64,000 bases of DNA, taken from Sphingobacterium arenae (GTDB taxonomy: Bacteria > Bacteroidota > Bacteroidia > Sphingobacteriales > Sphingobacteriaceae). Under the pieces are notes generated by a model, which saw only the letters and a program-made list of their open reading frames with translations, did no database searches and was not told the DNA's origin. Location: the NCBI RefSeq assembly GCF_014692505.1, contig NZ_JACNYK010000002.1, forward strand, positions 248,001 through 312,000, in the 5' to 3' direction. This document shows positions 59,372 through 64,000 of this stretch, piece by piece (position 1 is the stretch's first letter; the number at the start of each line of letters is the position of its first letter). The position numbers and the translations under genes were made by a program.

Positions 59372-62224
59372 TTATTTTTCATCTGGTAAAAGGACAAACT
59401 TAAACAAGTTCTCTTTCTTTAAATATTTGCTGGCCACCTCTTTCACAGATTCTATTGATATTTTATCCAAATCTTCCAGGTAGCGGTTAATATAAGTTGG
59501 ATCTTCATCTCGCTGATACGCACCTACAAGCTGTCCCATCCAGAACTTATTTTCTTTTAAAGAGAGTTCTAATTGACGTTTTTGTTCTATCTTGAATTTT
59601 TCCAAATCAGACGCTAAAGGACCGCTGTGTTTAATTTTATTAATTTCATCTAAAGCTGATACAATCAACGATTCATATCGTTCTACACCAGTACCAAAGG
59701 AAATCGTGAAGCTATATCGATTTCTCGGATATTTATTAGTAGAAACTCTTGCCCCGGTTCCATATACGCCACTTTCTTCTTCCCGTAATCGCTCAATGAG
59801 CTTAATGCTTAATACGCTTTCGAAAGCATTCATGTTTAAATTCTCGACTTTATCGTACGTATAATCACCGTAATAAGTTAACATCACGTTTGCTTTTTCT
59901 TCCTGACCTTTATGCACTATTTTTTCAAATCCCAGTTCGGGCTCATAAAGTCTTAAATCTTTTGCTTGCTCTTTACGATTTAACGCAGGCAGAGCAGCAA
60001 GATACTTTTCCAAATAAGGCTTGATTTCTTCTTCTGTAAACGAGCCAACAATCGTAAATACGAAATCCGAAGCATCCGCAAAACGATCTTTATAAATGGC
60101 TAATGCCCGATCTTTATCAATTTTCTGAATAAGCTGTTCTGTAATAGGAGTTCGCCGAATATTGCCATTATAAAGGCTCTCCATTATTGTTTTTCTAAAA
60201 ACAAAGCTTGGATCACTCTCTTGGTTACTGATCATAGATGACATCCTCGATATATAGCTCTGAAATATATCATCTTCAATACGTGACTCGGTAAAGTAGC
60301 CGTAGATCAATTCAAAAGCGGTAAGTAGCCCCTCCTTATCGGTATGACCAGACAACCCCTCACTCCGTTCGCTGATATAAGGACTAATATTTACATTTTT
60401 ACCGGTCAGATACTTACGTAGCTCGACGGTATTAAACTGTCCTACCCCGCTGCTATTGACCAAATTACCAGCTTGCGAAGCGGAGAAATAATCTTCGTCG
60501 CTATACAAAGACGTTCCACCCGGACTAAAAGCATTAATTAAAATTTCGTCATTTTTGAAGACAGTCGGTTTTAAAATCACCGTGACCCCATTACTCAGTG
60601 TTAATTCTTTCGTTTTAATTTCTTCTATGTCTTTTACAGAAGCTATACTACCGGCTTGTGGCTCTTTCGAAAGTAAAGGCAAATCTGATACGGTATCTTC
60701 ATAAGCAGCAATCTCGTCGCCCGCTACTTCTCGGAACCAAGCTAACACATGTTGTTCATCGGGAAGACTATCCTTTTCCTTATCCGGTGCCATGATGATA
60801 ATGTCCCGATTTGTATCCACGTAAAACTCCTTACCCAACTCCTCTACTTCTTTTCGGGTCAATGTAGGCAACAATTGCTTATATAATTGATAGGAATCTT
60901 CATTGCTCAAAGCCGGATTGTCTTCCAGATAGAAATTTAAATATCGATTGACGTAACTATCCGATTTCTTTTTATCCCGCTCGACATAAGCTGTTTCATT
61001 ATTCTTACCAATAGCAGCGACGGTACGGTCAAACTCCGTTTGGGTAAAGCCATATTTCTGCACACGTTCCAATTCGCGTACAACAGCTTTAAAACCAAGC
61101 TCAAACTCGTTGGGTTTTGCCACAAAATAAGCATTGTAGGCATCAAGCCCCCCTAAGAAGCCTCCAATTCCCACGCCTGCCTGTATGAATGGTGGGGCAG
61201 CAGATTGCGCAAGCTCCGAAAGGCGAGCGTTTAGCATATTGTTGTAAACCGATTTTAAAATATTTCTCCTGAAGTCGCCAACCGTTTTCATCTTTTCTTC
61301 TGGGTGTTTTATAGAAATTTGCCCCATCGTATAGGTCATTTCTGGATCTGTTACGGCTATAAACTGGTTTCTGCCCAACAAAGGCACGGTATGTTTTACA
61401 CGCTCTATAGGAGTTTTTGGCGACTTTAGATCTGCAAACAATCGCCGCACATCAATTTCCATCTTTTTTACGTCGACATCGCCCACAATAATCAATGCCT
61501 GTAAATCCGGACGATACCATTTGGTATGAAAATCGCGTAGCACATCGTATGGAAAATTCTTAATCACCTCCTCCGTACCAATAGGCAAACGTTTTGCATA
61601 GAGGGAATTATTCAGCATAACAGGTAGAAATTTATCCCGCATGCGCTGTTGCGCTCCACGTCCACCGCGCATTTCTTCCAATACGACACCTCTTTCCTTA
61701 TCAATCTCCTCCTCAGACAATAAAGCATCTTGCGCCCAATCTCGTATAACTTGAAGTCCGTTTTGCAACAATTCGGGGTCATCCGATGGAATAGGTAATT
61801 GATATACTGTCTGATCAAAACTTGTGTAGGCATTTAGATCACTTCCGAAGCGCACCCCAGCACGTTGCAAGTAATCTACCAATTCATTTTTCGGAAAATG
61901 CTTCAGACCGTTGAAATTCATATGTTCCATAAAATGGGCAAGGCCCTGCTCTTCTTCGGTTTCCAAGATCGAACCGACTTTGGTCGCCAAATACATCGTG
62001 ACCCGATCCTTGGGTTCCACATTTTTTCGGATGAAGTATTGAAAACCATTTTCGAGTTTACCTGTTTTTACCTCCTGATCAAAGGGTAACGGAGCATCCC
62101 AAGAAAGTGTATCAATACGAAAAAAAACTGAAGATTCTTCCGGTGTCACCGCCGATGAAGCCTGATGAAGTGGAAATAATCCTGGCAATAAAAATGCAAT
62201 TGCGATAGGTTTTATAAAATTCAT
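59372..62224 (-). CDS. M16-family zinc metallopeptidase (pitrilysin/PqqL-like)
   Basis: A 950-residue secreted protein with two tandem M16 modules. The first has the inverted zinc motif HFMEH (97-101) inside GLAHFMEHMNFNG and the downstream Glu region ERGVVLEEMRGGRG. The second (from about residue 520, KELTLSNGVTVILKPTVFKN) lacks the motif, as is usual for the inactive half. The signal peptide covers about 1-25 (FLLPGLFPLHQASS). It likely degrades peptides in the periplasm. It follows the tRNA on the same strand. Confidence 0.92.
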   Translation of the reverse strand: MNFIKPIAIAFLLPGLFPLHQASSAVTPEESSVFFRIDTLSWDAPLPFDQEVKTGKLENGFQYFIRKNVEPKDRVTMYLATKVGSILETEEEQGLAHFMEHMNFNGLKHFPKNELVDYLQRAGVRFGSDLNAYTSFDQTVYQLPIPSDDPELLQNGLQVIRDWAQDALLSEEEIDKERGVVLEEMRGGRGAQQRMRDKFLPVMLNNSLYAKRLPIGTEEVIKNFPYDVLRDFHTKWYRPDLQALIIVGDVDVKKMEIDVRRLFADLKSPKTPIERVKHTVPLLGRNQFIAVTDPEMTYTMGQISIKHPEEKMKTVGDFRRNILKSVYNNMLNARLSELAQSAAPPFIQAGVGIGGFLGGLDAYNAYFVAKPNEFELGFKAVVRELERVQKYGFTQTEFDRTVAAIGKNNETAYVERDKKKSDSYVNRYLNFYLEDNPALSNEDSYQLYKQLLPTLTRKEVEELGKEFYVDTNRDIIIMAPDKEKDSLPDEQHVLAWFREVAGDEIAAYEDTVSDLPLLSKEPQAGSIASVKDIEEIKTKELTLSNGVTVILKPTVFKNDEILINAFSPGGTSLYSDEDYFSASQAGNLVNSSGVGQFNTVELRKYLTGKNVNISPYISERSEGLSGHTDKEGLLTAFELIYGYFTESRIEDDIFQSYISRMSSMISNQESDPSFVFRKTIMESLYNGNIRRTPITEQLIQKIDKDRALAIYKDRFADASDFVFTIVGSFTEEEIKPYLEKYLAALPALNRKEQAKDLRLYEPELGFEKIVHKGQEEKANVMLTYYGDYTYDKVENLNMNAFESVLSIKLIERLREEESGVYGTGARVSTNKYPRNRYSFTISFGTGVERYESLIVSALDEINKIKHSGPLASDLEKFKIEQKRQLELSLKENKFWMGQLVGAYQRDEDPTYINRYLEDLDKISIESVKEVASKYLKKENLFKFVLLPDEK

Positions 62225-62364
62225 TCGTAATTTAATTTGTTGTTTATAATAATCGAATAGGGTAAACCTACAAAATTTCTACGGTTTTTCCTTATAGGTT
62301 CATATAATATTTCGAATACGACATTAGTTAAAGAATATTATTTGCCAAGGAAGAAACAATCACA

Positions 62365-62403
62365 AAAAAGAAAACAGCGTTCACAAGGTGAAAACGCTGT
62401 TTT
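62365..62403 (-). terminator. Intrinsic terminator after tRNA-Arg
   Basis: AAAACAGCGTT (62371-62381) pairs with AACGCTGTTTT (62393-62403). On the minus strand a T-run (62365-62370) follows, so it ends tRNA transcription. Confidence 0.85.
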
Positions 62404-62409
62404 TCGAAG

Positions 62410-62484
62410 TGGTGTCCCCGACGAGATTCGAACTCATATCTTCAGAACCGGAATCTGAAATTCTATCCATTGAACTACGGAGAC
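62410..62484 (-). tRNA. tRNA-Arg (anticodon CCG), CCA encoded
   Basis: The minus strand gives a full cloverleaf. The acceptor stem pairs GTCTCCG with CGGGGAC, followed by discriminator A and encoded CCA. The anticodon arm TCAGA-TTCCGGT-TCTGA contains anticodon CCG, which reads arginine codon CGG. The T-arm GAGTTCGAATCTC is standard. Without CCA the gene runs 62413-62484. Confidence 0.93.
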
Positions 62485-62556
62485 TGCGCTGGCAAAAATA
62501 CTACTTTTTACCTTACTTTAAAATCGAAATGAAAAATAAATGCCAGCATATATTTT

Positions 62557-63186
62557 TTAATGATCATGGCCACCTTCGGACACTAAGTGAACGGCTACTT
62601 TAAGATCCAGATCGTTCGCTCCCGTAAACTGGGTGAAGTTTGTATTGTTCCAATCGGCAGCCGTAATGTTGTCTTTTATACCCGGATTTAAATGACGCAT
62701 TACATAACGCAAAGTAAAGGTATTCGTTTCTTGTAGAACAGTTAAATAACCTGTAACACCTACGTTTACCCGTTGATTCTCCGCATCTCTATCCGCATAC
62801 ACGTATTCCAGACTCCCAGCCTCAGCGCCGAGTATAAAGGCCTGATGTATATCGGCACGACCGATGAAAGTTTGTTGCGTTTCGCGACCGGCAAAATCGG
62901 TAGCTCGCAATTCCAATCGATAGGTTTTCCCAACTTCCAAATGCAAATGTGCATCAACCGGAGGTAGCATATCCTTGCCTTCAAACTTAACCTCTTCTAT
63001 TTCAGGATCTGTTATATCGTTGTAATGGTAGTGATCTTCATGTGTTTCACGTTCTACTTCGGTAAAAGTTAGTGTGGCTGTACCCACTTCTTCCTGGTCT
63101 TCTTCAGGTATAGGATCATCTTTTGAACACGACGTCACAAAGAAAAGAATACTAATTGTTAAAATAAAGATATTTAGTTGTTTCAT
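62557..63186 (-). CDS. His-rich lipoprotein next to TonB receptor
   Basis: A 209-residue lipoprotein (Cys20 after ISILFFVTS). After an acidic linker (DDPIPEEDQEEVG) comes HEDHYHYND, and the chain ends GGHDH, so both ends could bind a metal such as zinc. The middle is beta-rich (KTYRLELRATDFAGRETQQ). No family is clear to me. The TonB-dependent receptor upstream by 13 nt on the same strand suggests an uptake accessory; similar pairings occur for zinc uptake, but this is inference. Confidence 0.65.
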   Translation of the reverse strand: MKQLNIFILTISILFFVTSCSKDDPIPEEDQEEVGTATLTFTEVERETHEDHYHYNDITDPEIEEVKFEGKDMLPPVDAHLHLEVGKTYRLELRATDFAGRETQQTFIGRADIHQAFILGAEAGSLEYVYADRDAENQRVNVGVTGYLTVLQETNTFTLRYVMRHLNPGIKDNITAADWNNTNFTQFTGANDLDLKVAVHLVSEGGHDH

Positions 63187-63199
63187 GATTTTGATAATT

Positions 63200-64000
63200 T
63201 TAAAATTGACAAGAAATTTTCACGCTTACATTTCTTCCCATTTGATGGGCGAAATACCGAAATCGATCCATATAGTCTTTATAGGATTGATTAAATAAAT
63301 TTTCTACTGACAGCATAACATTCCAAGATGTCTGCGCGTCAGAATTTGTTTTTATTTGCTTACTTGCCACAACATCTAATAAATGATAGGCAGGCGGTGG
63401 CGCAACATAGTCCATCCCCTCTTCATATTGATTTTGTTTTGCTATAAAACGGTGCCCCACCTTGAGATAGCTTTCCGGCTGTGATTGACCGCAATACGTC
63501 CAGGAAAGCGCCTGATGAAAACGTGCTGATGGAATATAGGGCAAATAACTATCCAACTCCACATTACGTGCACGCACGACGGATGCACTCACATCATAAT
63601 GAAACGTATTCAGAAACGCATAGCGCAATTGTAAGTCAGCACCATAAAAGAAAGCATCATGCTGCTGATAAGCAAATAGCGGAAAGGTACCTCGGATCGT
63701 TTGGCGAACAGCATCCGGATTGGGCTGTGCATAAATATAATCGTATAACATCTGCGCATAGACATCGACCGTTACTTGGAGACGTTCATCACTCCATATA
63801 AAAGCGTTTATCCATTTTAAACCTTTTTCGCTGCGGAGATCTGGATTTCCCAGCTCATAGGTTGCGCTTCCATGGTGTACGCCGTCACTATACAACTCAT
63901 TAACGGACGGTGCGCGCCAAGCCAAACCGATATTACTTTTCCAGCTAAATTTGGGTGAAAAATGATAAAGGGTACCGGCTGTTCCCGATGCATTATGAAA
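63200..64000 (-). CDS. TonB-dependent receptor, C-terminal part (partial)
   Basis: The frame is open to the window edge, so the start and plug are missing. About 267 C-terminal residues show outer-membrane barrel strands: WRAPSVNELYSDGVHHGSAT, YELGNPDLRSEKGLKW, SVENLFNQSYKDYMDRFR, and an aromatic terminus KISCQF. The layout APSVNEL...G..H...YE.GNPDL is common to siderophore, cobalamin or metal receptors rather than SusC. With the His-rich lipoprotein downstream, metal uptake is a reasonable guess. Confidence 0.85.
   Translation of the reverse strand, partial: FHNASGTAGTLYHFSPKFSWKSNIGLAWRAPSVNELYSDGVHHGSATYELGNPDLRSEKGLKWINAFIWSDERLQVTVDVYAQMLYDYIYAQPNPDAVRQTIRGTFPLFAYQQHDAFFYGADLQLRYAFLNTFHYDVSASVVRARNVELDSYLPYIPSARFHQALSWTYCGQSQPESYLKVGHRFIAKQNQYEEGMDYVAPPPAYHLLDVVASKQIKTNSDAQTSWNVMLSVENLFNQSYKDYMDRFRYFAHQMGRNVSVKISCQF

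Noticed and set aside
1..64000. CRISPR arrays, insertion sequences, integrases or phage genes
   Set aside because: No repeat-spacer pattern, transposase motif or phage protein was found on either strand.

Overview
The window looks like chromosomal DNA of a Bacteroidota bacterium, most probably Sphingobacteriaceae (Sphingobacterium/Pedobacter-like). The signs are two SusC/SusD pairs, two one-protein hybrid two-component regulators, a short 286-residue primary sigma factor, AT-rich leaders without clear Shine-Dalgarno sequences, and several TAnnTTTG promoter elements. I see no insertion sequence, phage, CRISPR array or integrase.

Layout. 1-270: end of a cation P-type ATPase. 300-44644: a very large glycan-utilisation region. 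Its left part (300-4761, minus) holds GH105, a BNR_4 propeller and GH97. Divergent from it (5146-13552, plus) are a tandem GH43, a GH127/GH146 beta-L-arabinofuranosidase and hybrid regulator 1. A GH16 (13554-14408, minus) faces a GH43_24-type exo-galactanase, hybrid regulator 2 and then SusC-SusD-DUF3823-GH2 (14755-28316, plus). A minus pair (BNR_4-LamG and a second tandem GH43, 28374-32193) and a single-domain GH43 (32411-33475, plus) follow. The last block is on the minus strand: SusC, SusD, a terminator, then three GH51 arabinofuranosidases, one carrying half a GH43 propeller (33552-44644).

44993-64000 is mostly ordinary housekeeping: msrA, a murein-peptide pair (NlpC/P60 and dipeptide epimerase), a xylose operon (xylB-xylA-symporter) with a divergent LacI regulator and a clear operator, a CPA2 antiporter, a LolC/E-like permease, fmt, a small XRE regulator, rpoD, an M16 protease, tRNA-Arg(CCG), a His-rich lipoprotein and the end of a TonB receptor.

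How it may work together (inference). The enzyme set fits a type II arabinogalactan (AGP/gum-like) with arabinan-type decoration. GH16 and GH43_24 would cut the beta-1,3-galactan backbone and GH2 would remove galactose. GH43, GH51 and GH127/146 would strip alpha- and beta-linked L-arabinofuranose. GH97 would remove alpha-galactose or beta-L-arabinopyranose. A BNR_4 lyase candidate with GH105 would remove a capped uronic acid. Two SusCD systems would import oligosaccharides, and the two hybrid regulators would sense them. The xylose operon suggests pentose use; no arabinose isomerase, ribulokinase or epimerase gene lies in the window.
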